Shown one piece after another: positions 50,848 to 61,000 of a DNA stretch of 64,000 nucleotides. A program made the translations under genes and the position numbers. Position 1 is the first letter of the stretch. Each line of letters begins with the position of its first letter. Location of the stretch: NCBI RefSeq assembly GCF_012927115.1, contig NZ_JABBFY010000002.1, positions 248,001 to 312,000 on the forward strand, written 5' to 3'. The DNA is from Sphingomonas sp. G-3-2-10 (lineage in GTDB: Bacteria; Pseudomonadota; Alphaproteobacteria; Sphingomonadales; Sphingomonadaceae). The notes beneath the pieces were generated by a model. It had not been told where the DNA came from. It saw only the letters and a list, made by a program, of their open reading frames with translations, and did no database searches.

Positions 50848-51738
50848 ATGGAGAATTTCGCCGCCCCCGCCCGTCCCATCGTCGCTCGCATGGTCGAAGC
50901 GGCCGCCGCCGAGCCGCATCGCGCCGTCGCCTATCAGGGCGCGCCGGGCGCGAATTCGCATATCGCGGCGATGCAGGCCTTTCCGGACGGCCTCCCCTTG
51001 CCCTGCTTCAGCTTCGAGGATGCGATCGACGCGGTGAAGGAAGGCGCAGCCGATTGCGCGATCATCCCGATCGAGAATTCGCTCCACGGCCGCGTCGCCG
51101 ACATTCACTTCCTGCTGCCCGAATCGGGGCTGGTCATCACCGGCGAACATTTCCTGCCGATTCGCTACGATCTGGTCGGCACCGGCGCGATCACGCAAGT
51201 GAAGGAAGCGATGAGCCATCCCCAGGCGCTGGGCCAGTGCCGCAACTGGCTCAAGATGCATAACATCGCCCCGGTCGCCTATCCCGACACCGCCGGCGCG
51301 GGCGCCGTGGTCGCCGAGCTCAACGACCCCGCGATCGCCGCGCTGGTGCCGCCGGGGGCGGGCCAGCTCTATGGCCTCAACATCCTCGCCGAGGATTTTG
51401 CCGACGCCGATCACAACATGACCCGATTCGTCGTGCTGGCGCGCGAAGCCGCGCCGCTGCCGACAGACGGCCAGTTCATGACCACCTTCATCTTCGAGGT
51501 GAAGAACGTCCCCGCCGCGCTCTACAAGGCGCTGGGCGGCTTCGCGACCAACGGCGTGAACATGACCAAGCTGGAAAGCTACCAGCGCGGCGGCACCTTC
51601 GCGGCGACCGAATTCTATGCCGATGTCACCGGCCGCCCGGGCGAACCGCATCTCGACCGCGCGCTCGAGGAACTGACCTTCCACACCAAATGGGCGCGCG
51701 TGCTGGGTACCTATCGCCAGGCCCGCGAACGGGGCTGA
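50848..51738 (+). CDS. pheA: Prephenate dehydratase
   Basis: Converts prephenate to phenylpyruvate in phenylalanine synthesis. The 296 residues contain the dehydratase domain (VAYQGAPGANSHIAA, IPIENSLHGRV, GTGAITQVKEAMSHPQAL, and the catalytic HNMTRFVVLA) and a C-terminal ACT domain with the LESYQRGGTF version of the ESRP motif for Phe feedback. No chorismate mutase domain is fused, consistent with a separate chorismate mutase at 62688. It is divergent from the cytochrome gene. Confidence 0.93.
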   Translation: MENFAAPARPIVARMVEAAAAEPHRAVAYQGAPGANSHIAAMQAFPDGLPLPCFSFEDAIDAVKEGAADCAIIPIENSLHGRVADIHFLLPESGLVITGEHFLPIRYDLVGTGAITQVKEAMSHPQALGQCRNWLKMHNIAPVAYPDTAGAGAVVAELNDPAIAALVPPGAGQLYGLNILAEDFADADHNMTRFVVLAREAAPLPTDGQFMTTFIFEVKNVPAALYKALGGFATNGVNMTKLESYQRGGTFAATEFYADVTGRPGEPHLDRALEELTFHTKWARVLGTYRQARERG

Positions 51739-51772
51739 GGTCCGAACACGCGCGCCCGCCGAGCGGGGCGGC

Positions 51773-52156
51773 TCAGCGTCCCGCGGTGCGATTGGCGGAA
51801 TGCGCGATCTGAAGCTCGATCCGCTTCAGTTCGCGAATCACGCGGTTGGCCTCCAGCGTCGGCCACATCGACATCTTGATGATGAGCGACATCAGGAGCA
51901 GCGTCGCGGCAGGCACGCCCCAGCGCAGCGCGGCAAGGGCATCGCCCGCCTGGAAAAACCCGAACGCCGCCCACACGCCGCCTGCGAACAACAGCGCCTG
52001 AGCCAACAGCATCAGCCCCGAAACCCAGCCGGTCCGCCCGCCGAAAATGCCCAATGTCTGTGCGATGAAGCGCGGCTCCTCGCCGATACTGCGCAGCAGG
52101 GCGCGCTCCTCTTCGTTCAGGGCTTCGTCGACCATGCGATCGAGATCACGCATCAT
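51773..52156 (-). CDS. Small membrane protein linked to ECF sigma factor (DUF6768-like)
   Basis: A 127-residue protein with a soluble N-terminus (DLDRMVDEALNEEERALL) and two hydrophobic segments (GLMLLAQALLFAGGVWAAFGF and PAATLLLMSLIIKMSMW), followed by a basic helix. The general layout fits DUF6768 proteins that I recall from alphaproteobacteria, but that is from memory. Its start overlaps the stop of the ECF sigma gene by four bases, so it may act as its membrane partner or anti-sigma factor. Confidence 0.7.
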   Translation of the reverse strand: MMRDLDRMVDEALNEEERALLRSIGEEPRFIAQTLGIFGGRTGWVSGLMLLAQALLFAGGVWAAFGFFQAGDALAALRWGVPAATLLLMSLIIKMSMWPTLEANRVIRELKRIELQIAHSANRTAGR

Positions 52157-52698
52157 TCGTCTCCTTCAAAGGCTGCGCGCAGCTTGAGCCGCGCGTGCAT
52201 CAGCCGCGTCTTCACCGTGCCGACCGGCACATCGAGCGCCACCGCGACTTCCGCGACGCTCAGATCCTCGAAATGAAACAGCGCCACTGCCGCCCGCTGT
52301 CCCGGGGGGAGCATGCGCACCGCCGCGCGAACCCGTTGCGCGTCGATCGGCGCGCCGGGATCGGCCGGCTCGGCTTCGGGTTCGTGCGCAAGCGCATCGA
52401 CCAGTTTGCGCCGCCGCACCGACTTGCCGATCTGCTTCGCGCAGGCACGCGACACGATCCGATAGGCCCAGGCGGGAAAGGCCCGCTCGTCGTTCAGGCG
52501 CGGAAGGCAGCGCAGGATCTCCATCCATCCGGCTTGGGCGGCGTCACACGCCAGCTCCGGGTCCCCGGTCAGCCGCCAGGCATGCGCGACCAGTCGGCGG
52601 TGCCAGCGTCGCGCCAGCAACGCTAACGCCGCCCGGTCCCCCGCCTTTGCCGAGGCCAGGATATATTCGTCCAGGATACGGGCGGTCTCGGCGACCAT
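52153..52698 (-). CDS. ECF-family RNA polymerase sigma factor
   Basis: A 181-residue sigma-70-type extracytoplasmic-function factor. Region 2 is seen in DAAQAGWMEILRCLPRLNDERAF with AYRIVSRACAKQIG; region 4 contains VALFHFEDLSVAEVAVAL and VGTVKTRLMHARLKL as the helix-turn-helix. There is no anti-sigma zinc-binding partner of the ChrR type. It lies upstream of the membrane-protein gene in a two-gene operon. The promoter it recognises was not identified. Confidence 0.88.
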   Translation of the reverse strand: MVAETARILDEYILASAKAGDRAALALLARRWHRRLVAHAWRLTGDPELACDAAQAGWMEILRCLPRLNDERAFPAWAYRIVSRACAKQIGKSVRRRKLVDALAHEPEAEPADPGAPIDAQRVRAAVRMLPPGQRAAVALFHFEDLSVAEVAVALDVPVGTVKTRLMHARLKLRAAFEGDE

Positions 52699-52767
52699 GA
52701 TCCATCCCCACTCGGTTCGGAAACAAGGTGCGCCGCTTATGCCGACCGGTTCAATCGGCCGAAGAAA

Positions 52768-53637
52768 TCAATCGCCCACCCAAGCCGTCAGCAGCGTATG
52801 CGCAATCGCATAAGGCGGCGGCGCGCCGAACAGCGCGTCCGGATCCCCCGCCAGCGAGGCGCGAACCTCGTCGCGGGTGAACCAGCGAGCGTCCTCCAGT
52901 TCGTTGCGGTCGATATCCAGCGCGTCGTTCTCGGCCATGCCGATGCACGCGATCATCAGCGACGACGGGAAAGGCCAGGGCTGGCTGGCGACGTAGCGGA
53001 CGCCGCGCACCCGCACGCCGGTTTCCTCCAGCGTCTCGCGCGCAACGGCTTCCTCGATCGATTCGCCGGGCTCGAGAAATCCCGCCAGCGCCGAATAGCG
53101 CCCGCGCGGCCAGGGCGATTGCCGCCCCAGCAGCGCGCGGCCGTCATGTTCGGCGATCATGATCACCACCGGATCGGTGCGCGGGAAATGTTCGGCGTCG
53201 CACACGGGGCATTTGCGGCCCCAGCCCGCTCGGAACGGCGTGCTCGGCGTGCCGCATACCGCGCAGAAGCGGTGCCGCATATGCCAGTCGACCACGCTGC
53301 GCGCCGCGGCATAATTGGCGGCTTCCTCCGCCGGCAGAATGTCGAGCGCACGGAAGATCGCGGGCGAACGGCCCGTCACCGGCGTTGCCTTCGGATCGAC
53401 CGACGCGAAATGCGGCACGCCGTCGATGAAGCCGAGGAAGATCAGGTCATCCTCGTCCCCCGCCTCGGCCAGCGATCCCCAGCCCAGCCGCCCCTCGGGC
53501 GTGAGTTCGGGATCGAGCGCGTTGAGCCGCAGCAGCCGCGCGCGCGGATCGGCGGTCGCCGCCGCGAGCCGATCGAGATCGGTCCGCAGCGCGTCGGCGC
53601 GATCGAACGTGCCGCCGGTAAACCCCGGTGCCCTCAT
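52768..53637 (-). CDS. nudC: NAD(+) diphosphatase
   Basis: A 289-residue NADH pyrophosphatase that cleaves NADH to NMNH and AMP, and removes NAD caps from RNA in other bacteria. The zinc ribbon is FCAVCGTPSTPFRAG...KCPVCDAEHFPR, the Nudix box is in GFLEPGESIEEAVARETLEE, and the diagnostic SQPWPFPSS motif follows it. The end of the gene is 69 bases from the ECF sigma start, and its own start is ten bases from the stop of the serine hydrolase gene. Confidence 0.92.
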   Translation of the reverse strand: MRAPGFTGGTFDRADALRTDLDRLAAATADPRARLLRLNALDPELTPEGRLGWGSLAEAGDEDDLIFLGFIDGVPHFASVDPKATPVTGRSPAIFRALDILPAEEAANYAAARSVVDWHMRHRFCAVCGTPSTPFRAGWGRKCPVCDAEHFPRTDPVVIMIAEHDGRALLGRQSPWPRGRYSALAGFLEPGESIEEAVARETLEETGVRVRGVRYVASQPWPFPSSLMIACIGMAENDALDIDRNELEDARWFTRDEVRASLAGDPDALFGAPPPYAIAHTLLTAWVGD

Positions 53638-53647
53638 GATGTACGGC

Positions 53648-54955
53648 TCAGCGCGCGAAGTCGGTATGGATCGACTGGTTCACATCGGCGCGCAGCGGCC
53701 ATTTCTCGCCCGGCATGTAATTGACCATCACCGTGCCGCGAATGCCGCGTCCGCGATCGACCCAGGCCAGCGTGCCGGCGGCGCCGGCCCAGCCGAACGT
53801 GCCCTTGCCCGCCGCGCCTGGCACATCGACCAGATAGACCGAACCGCCCGCGCCGAAACCAAGCTTGCCCGCCAGCCCGCTCAGCGCGCCGAGCATCGTC
53901 GTATCGGTGCCGGGCAGGAGCAGGTTCGACATCGCCAGTTCCGCCGTTTCCGGCTTCAGGATGCGCACCCCGTCCAGCGTCCCGCCATTCTGCAGCATGT
54001 GGAGGAAGCGATCATAGTCGCGCGCCGACGAAACCAGTCCGGCCCCGCCATAGGGAAAGGTCGGCGGGCTCAACCAGATCGAGCTTTTGCCGGCATCCAC
54101 CGGAACCCGCGTCTCGCCCATATAATAATAGTTGGTCGCCAGCCGCCCGGCATTGCCGGCTTCCACCACGAAACCGGTCGAATTCATCTTGAGCGGATCG
54201 AACAGGCGCGACTTGAGGAACTGGTCGAACTTCTGGCCCGAGGCCACTTCGATCACCCGCCCCAGCAGATCGAGGCTGACCGAATAGCTCCACTTGGTCC
54301 CCGGCTCGGCGATCAGCGGCAGCGTCGCCAGCCGGTTGGCGAATTCCTCGAGGCTGGGCGCGCGCGCCGCCGCCATCTGCGGCTCCATCGCCGGACCGAC
54401 CGCGGCGGGATTGAGCCCGAGCTTGTTATATTCGTCGAGCAGCGGCCCCTTGGTGACGATCGAATAGCCGAGGCCCGCGGTGTGCGTCAGCAGATGCCGC
54501 ACCGTGATCGGTCCCTTTGCCGGGTGGCTCGCCAGCGTGGTGCCGTTGGGATCGTCGAGCACCCGCACATTCTTGAACGCCGGGATGAAGTCGCTGATCG
54601 GCTGGTCCAGCTTCAGCTTGCCTTCCTCGATCAGGATCATCGCCGCGATGCCGGTGACGGGCTTGGTCATCGAATAGACGCGCCACAGGCTGTCCGGCCC
54701 GGCCATCGGGGCATCGGCTTCGGCCGCGATCCGGCCCGCGGACACGAACTGGGTCGGCGTGTCGCGATAGCCGATCGACATGACGATGCCGGGCACCTTG
54801 TTCTCGGCGACATAGCGATCGGCCAGCGCCTGCGTGGCGGGCAGGTTCGTCTTGACGATCGAAACCGGCTGAAGCGCGGCATGGCCGCCCGCCGCCGCCA
54901 TCGCGATCATCGCGCCGCCAAGCGCCAGTCTCACCCAGGTCCGCCGTGCCGTCAT
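53648..54955 (-). CDS. Exported serine hydrolase, beta-lactamase family
   Basis: A 435-residue protein with a signal peptide (ALGGAMIAMAAAGGHAA). The class C/esterase fold is seen from SMTKPVTG (nucleophile SxxK), a YSVSLDLLG block at the place of the YxN motif, and the final GWAGAAGTLAWVD near the KTG-like strand. Such proteins are esterases or peptidases more often than beta-lactamases. The start ATG at 54955 overlaps the stop of mutY by four bases; the longer frame would run through mutY. Confidence 0.88.
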   Translation of the reverse strand: MTARRTWVRLALGGAMIAMAAAGGHAALQPVSIVKTNLPATQALADRYVAENKVPGIVMSIGYRDTPTQFVSAGRIAAEADAPMAGPDSLWRVYSMTKPVTGIAAMILIEEGKLKLDQPISDFIPAFKNVRVLDDPNGTTLASHPAKGPITVRHLLTHTAGLGYSIVTKGPLLDEYNKLGLNPAAVGPAMEPQMAAARAPSLEEFANRLATLPLIAEPGTKWSYSVSLDLLGRVIEVASGQKFDQFLKSRLFDPLKMNSTGFVVEAGNAGRLATNYYYMGETRVPVDAGKSSIWLSPPTFPYGGAGLVSSARDYDRFLHMLQNGGTLDGVRILKPETAELAMSNLLLPGTDTTMLGALSGLAGKLGFGAGGSVYLVDVPGAAGKGTFGWAGAAGTLAWVDRGRGIRGTVMVNYMPGEKWPLRADVNQSIHTDFAR

Positions 54956-55977
54956 GTGTCTCTCCGTATCGCTCTCGCTGCCTTGGCGAACACGGTCGGC
55001 AGCCCTGCCGACTCGATCTCCGCCACCGGCCACCATTCGCCGTGCGCGATTTCCTGCGCTCCGATTGTGGCAACCGCAAGCGCACAATCGAGACGGAAAT
55101 GGGTGAAGCCGTGGCTCACCGTATCGCCGAGCAGGCGCCAGTCGCCCGCGACCGGCGCGTCTTCCAGCCCCGGCGGCGACTCGCGCCACGGCCCGGTCGG
55201 CAATGCGCGCATCCCGCCGAGCAGCCCCTTGTCCGGCCGCCGCACCAGCAGCACCTGCCCGTCGCGTTCGGCCCAGAACATCGTGCCATAGCGCTGCGGG
55301 CGTTCGGGTTTCTTCGTCTTCACCGGGAAGGTTTCCGGCTCGCCCGTCGCGAACCCGGCGCAATCGGCGCGCAGCGGGCACAACAGGCAGCGCGGACCGC
55401 GCGCGGTGCAGACCGTCGCGCCCAGATCCATCATCGCCTGCGCAAAATCGCCCGCGCGCGTATCGGGGGTGATCGAATCGGTCAGGTCCCGGATCCTGCC
55501 CTTCGCCCCCGGCAGCGCCTCGCGCACCGCGAACAGCCGCGACACCACCCGCTCGACATTGCCGTCGACGACCACCGCGCGCCGCCCGAACGCGATCGCC
55601 GCCACCGCCGCAGCGGTATAGCCGCCGACGCCCGGCAGCCTGAGCAGCCCTTCCTCGGTATCCGGCATCCCGCCCGCCGCGACGGCCCGCGCACAGGCCA
55701 GCATGTTGCGCGCCCGCGCATAGTAGCCGAGGCCGGCCCAGGCGCTCATCACTTCGGCATCCTCCTCCGCCGCCAGCGCCTCGAAGCTCGGCCAGCGCGA
55801 GGTGAACTTCTCGAAATAGGGCTTCACCGTCGCGACCTGGGTCTGCTGCAGCATCACTTCGGAAAGCCAGACGCGATAGGGTTCGGTGGCGTTCGCGCCC
55901 GGCCGCGCGCGCCACGGCAGGTCGCGGGCATTGGCGTCGTACCAGGGGAGCAATTTCGCGGCGATGTTGTCGGGCAC
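54952..55977 (-). CDS. mutY: A/G-specific adenine DNA glycosylase
   Basis: Removes adenine mispaired with 8-oxoguanine. The 341 residues contain the catalytic glutamate in VWLSEVMLQQTQV, the helix-hairpin-helix LPGVGGYTAAAVAAIAFG, the aspartate in VDGNVERVVSR, a 4Fe-4S cluster ligated by the four cysteines in CTARGPRCLLCPLRADC, and a C-terminal NUDIX-like domain. It is divergent from the DUF721 gene with 27 bases between starts. It starts the operon containing the serine hydrolase. Confidence 0.95.
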   Translation of the reverse strand: MPDNIAAKLLPWYDANARDLPWRARPGANATEPYRVWLSEVMLQQTQVATVKPYFEKFTSRWPSFEALAAEEDAEVMSAWAGLGYYARARNMLACARAVAAGGMPDTEEGLLRLPGVGGYTAAAVAAIAFGRRAVVVDGNVERVVSRLFAVREALPGAKGRIRDLTDSITPDTRAGDFAQAMMDLGATVCTARGPRCLLCPLRADCAGFATGEPETFPVKTKKPERPQRYGTMFWAERDGQVLLVRRPDKGLLGGMRALPTGPWRESPPGLEDAPVAGDWRLLGDTVSHGFTHFRLDCALAVATIGAQEIAHGEWWPVAEIESAGLPTVFAKAARAIRRDT

Positions 55978-56004
55978 AGGCCCCTATGGCATGGGTAGGC
56001 CGGA

Positions 56005-56559
56005 ATGACGAAGCCCCCGAAGACCCCGGCCAAGAATCCAGCGCGCGCCACGATCCGGCAGCCGAAGCCCGAGCCGGCGCGCAGCAACCGCGCGCGCCCG
56101 GTTTCCGAGCTGCTGCCCGATGTCGGCCGCGCCGCGTTCCGCAAGTTCGGCTTCGTCCAGCACGCCGTGGTCAGCCGCTGGGCCGAGATCGTCGGCGATC
56201 GATATGCCCGCGTTTCCTCGCCCGAATCGATCCGCTTTCCGCAGGGCAAGCGTGCCGAGGGCGTGCTGAGCCTCGTCGTGTCGGGCGCCCATGCGCCGAT
56301 GATGCAGCACATCGCGCCGGAGATCGTCGAGCGGGTCAATCGCTTCTTCGGCTATACCGCCGTCGCCCGGCTCCAGATCCGTCACGGCGAAGTGAAGAAG
56401 CCCAAGCCCGCCGCGCCGCCGCCCGAACTCAAGCCGCTGACCGAGGAAATGGGCGAAAGCCTTCGCGGGATCGCCGATCCCGAACTCAAGGCCGTGCTCG
56501 AATCCCTCGCCTCCGGCGTCGCCGCGGCCAACTTTCCCAAGATCGGCAGGATCGACTGA
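56005..56559 (+). CDS. DUF721 domain protein, DciA-like
   Basis: A 184-residue protein with a DUF721 domain: ELLPDVGRAAFRKFGFVQ, VVSRWAEIVGDRYARVSSPE and LSLVVSGAHAPMMQ are the typical blocks. In bacteria that lack DnaC/DnaI, DUF721 (DciA) proteins assist loading of the replicative helicase; whether this one does is inference. The N-terminal 30 residues and the C-terminus are low complexity and basic. The stop overlaps the next start (TGATG). The neighbourhood is conserved in alphaproteobacteria. Confidence 0.82.
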   Translation: MTKPPKTPAKNPARATIRQPKPEPARSNRARPVSELLPDVGRAAFRKFGFVQHAVVSRWAEIVGDRYARVSSPESIRFPQGKRAEGVLSLVVSGAHAPMMQHIAPEIVERVNRFFGYTAVARLQIRHGEVKKPKPAAPPPELKPLTEEMGESLRGIADPELKAVLESLASGVAAANFPKIGRID

Positions 56560-57284
56560 TGCGCTTCCTATTGCTCGCTGTCCTCGCGCTGTTCGTGACG
56601 GCCTCGCCCGCCGCGGCGCAGGCCAAGAAGAAACCGGCTCCCGCCGCCGCGAAGAAGGCGCCCGCGCGCCCCGCCGCGCGTCCGAACTGGACCGCGACCA
56701 TCGTGAAGACGCCCGAGGCAGGCTATCGCATGGGCAATCCCAACGCGCCGCTCAAGCTGATCGAATATGGCTCGCGCAGCTGCCCGACCTGCGGCCGCTT
56801 CGCCGCCGATTCGAAGACGTTGGTCACCACCTATATCGCCAGCGGCCGGGTGAGCTGGGAATTCCGCGACTATCCGGTCCATGCGCAGGACATCGCCATC
56901 TCGATGCTCGGCCGCTGCGTGCCGACGAGCGCCTATTTCCGCGTGCTCGACGGCATGTTCGCCGAACAGCAGGCATTCAACGGCCGCGTCGCGTCGATCT
57001 CGCCCGAACGCGCCGAGGAAATCCGCAACATGCCGCTTTCGGCGCAATCGCGCGCCTATGCCGACGCGCTGGGCTATACGCCCTTCATGAAGCGCCACGG
57101 CATGACCGAAGCCGCGATGACGGCGTGCCTCAGCAACCGCGCGGTGTATGACGATCTGGTCAAGATCGCCGAGGGCGCCGAACAGATGGGCGTGGGCGGC
57201 ACCCCCACCTTCTTCCTCAACGGCCAGCCGGTGAATGTCGTCACCTGGGGCCGGCTCGAACCGCTTCTCAAGGCCGGCCGCTGA
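56559..57284 (+). CDS. DsbA-family thioredoxin-fold protein, exported
   Basis: A 241-residue thiol-disulfide-like protein with a Sec signal (MRFLLLAVLALFVTASPAAA) and a basic Ala/Lys/Pro spacer. The active site is CPTC in LIEYGSRSCPTCGRFA; the cis-proline loop is GGTPTFFLN. It lies between the DUF721 gene, which it overlaps by one base, and a second DsbA-like gene. It probably acts on disulfides in envelope proteins, but substrates are unknown. Confidence 0.88.
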   Translation: MRFLLLAVLALFVTASPAAAQAKKKPAPAAAKKAPARPAARPNWTATIVKTPEAGYRMGNPNAPLKLIEYGSRSCPTCGRFAADSKTLVTTYIASGRVSWEFRDYPVHAQDIAISMLGRCVPTSAYFRVLDGMFAEQQAFNGRVASISPERAEEIRNMPLSAQSRAYADALGYTPFMKRHGMTEAAMTACLSNRAVYDDLVKIAEGAEQMGVGGTPTFFLNGQPVNVVTWGRLEPLLKAGR

Positions 57285-57317
57285 AGCCGGTGCATCGAAT
57301 ATCGACGGAGACCTGAA

Positions 57318-58058
57318 ATGCGTATCGTGATTGCCGCTCTCGCCCTCTTCGCGCTCGCCGGATGCGGCGGCGGCGAAGGGAATGGATCGACCCCCGTGAC
57401 CAGCGACACTCCGGTCGCCAACACCGCCGCCCCCGCGGGCAAGGCATGGACCGACGTCATCACCCAGACGCCCGAAGGCGGCGTAATGCAGGGCAATCCC
57501 AACGCGCCGATCAAGCTGCTCGAATATGGTTCGCGCAGCTGCCCGGCGTGCGCCGCCTTCGCGATGACCGGTCCCGAGCCGCTCCGCGCCAAATATATCG
57601 CGACCGGCCAGGTCAGCTGGGAATTCCGCGAATTCATGATCCACCCGCAGGACGTGGGCCTCGCGCTGATCGGCAAGTGCGTTCCCGACGAAGCCTTCTT
57701 CCCGATCCTCGACGAGATGTACGCCAAGCAGCCCGAGTTCACCCAGCGCGGTCAGGCGATCCCCGAGACCGAATGGCAGTCGATGCAGGGCCTGTCCCCG
57801 CTCGGCCAGGCGCGCCGCTTCATGGAGCTGTTCGGCTATCTCGATTTCATGAAGCAGCGCGGCGTTCCGCAGGCGAAGCTCGACCAGTGCCTGAGCGATC
57901 AGGCCGCGCTGGAGAAGCTGGCCGAACGGATGAAGTATGCGACCGACACGATGAAGGTCAGCGGCACGCCGAGCTTCTACGTCAATGGCGAGAAGGTGAA
58001 CGACGCGATCACCTGGGATCAGGTCGAGCCGGCGCTTCGCGCAGCCGGCGCGCGCTGA
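57318..58058 (+). CDS. DsbA-family thioredoxin-fold lipoprotein
   Basis: A 246-residue paralogue of the preceding gene, with active site CPAC in LLEYGSRSCPACAAFA and the cis-proline loop SGTPSFYVN. The N-terminus is a lipoprotein signal (MRIVIAALALFALAGC, cysteine 16). It is therefore predicted to be membrane anchored, whereas its neighbour is soluble or cleaved. The two are separated by 33 bases. smc follows after 26 bases. Confidence 0.88.
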   Translation: MRIVIAALALFALAGCGGGEGNGSTPVTSDTPVANTAAPAGKAWTDVITQTPEGGVMQGNPNAPIKLLEYGSRSCPACAAFAMTGPEPLRAKYIATGQVSWEFREFMIHPQDVGLALIGKCVPDEAFFPILDEMYAKQPEFTQRGQAIPETEWQSMQGLSPLGQARRFMELFGYLDFMKQRGVPQAKLDQCLSDQAALEKLAERMKYATDTMKVSGTPSFYVNGEKVNDAITWDQVEPALRAAGAR

Positions 58059-58084
58059 TCCTCTAGGGTCCGGCGGGGCCATCG

Positions 58085-61000
58085 ATGCAGATCAAACGGC
58101 TCCGTCTCACGGGGTTCAAGAGCTTCGTCGATCCCGCCGACCTGCGGATCGAACCCGGGCTGACGGGGATCGTCGGCCCCAACGGGTGCGGCAAATCCAA
58201 TCTGCTCGAAGCGCTGCGCTGGGCGATGGGCGAGAACAGCCCGAAGTCGATGCGCGGCGCGGGCATGGAAGACGTGATCTTCGCGGGCACGGCGACGCGC
58301 CCGCAGCGTGATTTCGCCGAAGTCTCGATCCTGGCCGACGGCGTGGGCGAAATGGACGAGATGGAAGTCGTCCGCCGGATCGAACGCGGCGCCGGCTCCG
58401 CCTATCGGATCAACGGCCGCGACGTCCGCGCCAAGGATGTCAGCCTCGCCTTCGCCGACGCGGCGACCGGCGCGCACAGCCCGGCGCTGGTCAGCCAGGG
58501 CCGGATCGGCGCGATCATCTCGGCAAAGCCGGCCGAGCGCCGCGCGATGCTGGAGGAAGCGGCGGGGATTGCGGGGCTTCATGTGCGGCGCAAGGATGCC
58601 GAGCAGAAGCTGCGCGCGACCGAAGCCAATCTGACCCGGCTCGACGAAGTCATCACCGATCAGGAAGCCCGCGCGCAGGCGCTGCGCCGTCAAGCGCGGC
58701 AGGCCGAGCGCTACCGCGAGCTATCCGACAAGATCCGCGTCGCCGAAGCGCGGATGATCTTCGCCCGCTGGCGCGACGCGGCGGCGGCGGCGGATGTGGC
58801 GAAGAAGGAAGCCCAGGCCGCCGAGGCGCTGGTCGCCGAACGGGCGAAGGCGCATGACGATGCCGCCGCCGTGCAACAGGCGGCGGCGGAAACGCTTGCC
58901 GGGCTGCGCGCCAGTGCGCTGATGGTGCGGGACAAGGCGACCGAGACGATGCACGCGCTGGCCACGCTGCGCAGCGAACGCGCGACGGTCGAGCGGCGCA
59001 TCGCCGACCTGAAGCACGCCGAACTGCGGCTGGCCGAGGATCGCGGACGCGAAGGCGCGCTGGCCCGCGACGCCGCCGAAGCGCTGGCCCGCCTCAGCGA
59101 CGAAATGGCGGCGCTCGACCAGCGGATCGAGACCGCCGCGACGCGCATGCCCAATCTCGACGCTGCGCTGGCCGAAGCCGAACGCGCCGCGCGCGACGCC
59201 GAAGTGGCGCTGGCGCAGGCGCTCGCCGCGCAAGCCAGCGAAGCCGCCGAAGCGCGCGTCGCCGAAGCCGCGCTGGCCGCCGCGCGTACCCGCGTGGAGC
59301 GATCGACTCGCGATCTCGCCCGGATCGATGCCGAGCTGCGCGCGCTGCCCGACGCCGAACCGCTCAAGGCCGAGAAAGCCCGCGCCGCCGACGCGCGCGC
59401 CAAGGCGCTGGCGCAGGCCGAAACCGCGCGCACCGGACTGGCCCGCGCCGATGCGGCCGAGCGCGGCGCGATCGACGGCCGCGACCGCGCCCAATCCGCC
59501 CGCGCCGCCGCCCATGCCGAACTCAGCGCGCTCGACAGCGAAGCGCAGGCGCTGACCAAATCGACGCGGCCATCGGACAAGGATCGCATCCTCGACAAGC
59601 TGAAGGTCGATGCCGGGTATGAGCGCGCGCTCGCGGCAGGGCTTGGCGACGATCTCGAAGCCGGGCTGGACGCGAAAGCCGAACGCTATTGGGCGGGCGC
59701 CGAGGCGCTGCCCGGCGATCCCGGTGCAGCTTCGGGCACCACGCCGCTGGTCCGCCATGTACAGGCTCCGGGCGAACTTACCCGCCGCCTCTCGCAAATC
59801 CTCGTCGCAGAAGCCGATACCGGACAGCCGCTCGCGGTGGGCCAGCGTCTCGTCACGCTCTCCGGCACGCTGCGCCGCTGGGACGGTTATGTCGCAAAGT
59901 CGGGCGGGGCTGCGGCAGCCGAGCGGCTCGAACGGATCAATCGCCTAGCCGCGATCGAAAAGGCGCGTCCCGCTGCGGTTCGCGGGGTCGATGCCGCCGA
60001 TGCCGAGCTCGCCCGGATCGACGAGACCATCGCCGAGGCGCGCCGCAATGCCGGGGATTGCCGCCGCCTGCTCGATCACAGCGACACCGCCGCGCGCGAC
60101 GCCGCCCGCGCCGAGGATCGCGCCGCCGGGCAGCTCGAACGGCTGGATTCGCAGCGCGCCGATCTCGACTCGCGCCGCGCGCGCATCCTGACCGAACAGG
60201 ACGAAGCTGCGGGCGAACTCTCGCGGGCCGAAGCGGCCAAGGCCGCGCTTCCCGATGGCAGCGCCACGCGCGACAAGGTCGCCCGCCTCTCGTCCGAAGC
60301 CGAAACGCGCCGCGCCGCATCGGCATCGGCGCGCGCCGAACGGGGCACGCTGGAGCGCGAAATCTCGCAGTCGCGCGAACGCCGCGCCGCTGCCGAAGCC
60401 GAGAGCAAGAGCTGGAACGCCCGCGCCGGCGAAGCCGCCCGCCGCTCGGCCGAGATGGACCAGCGCGCGATCGACCTCGCCGAGGAAAGCGAAACGCTCG
60501 CCGGCAAACCCGCCGAACTCGACGCGAAAGTCGCCGAAGCCGAACAGGCCGGGGAATCCGCCCGCGCTGAATCCTCCGCCGCGCAATCCGCCGAGCGTGA
60601 CGCGGAAGCCGCGCTGCGCGCCACCGAAGGCGATGTTCGGGCCGCGAACGAATCGCTCTCGCAGGCTCGCGAAGCGCGCGCCGGTGCGCTGGCTCGCGCC
60701 GAGAATCAGGAAATGCGCCGCGTCGAAATGGGCCGCCTGTCAGGCGAACGCTTCGAATGCCCGCCCCCGCTGCTGCCCGAACGGGCTGGCTTCAAGGAAG
60801 ATAGCGTCGGCGATCCGCAAGCCGAATCCTCGTCGCACGACCGGCTGATCGCCGAACGCGAGCGGATCGGTCCGGTCAATCTGGTCGCCGAATCCGAGTT
60901 GGCCGAACTGACTACGTCGGCCGAAGCCAGTGCCAAGGAACGCGACGAACTGACTCAGGCCGTGCATCGGCTGCGCGGCTCGATCGGCATGCTCAACCGC

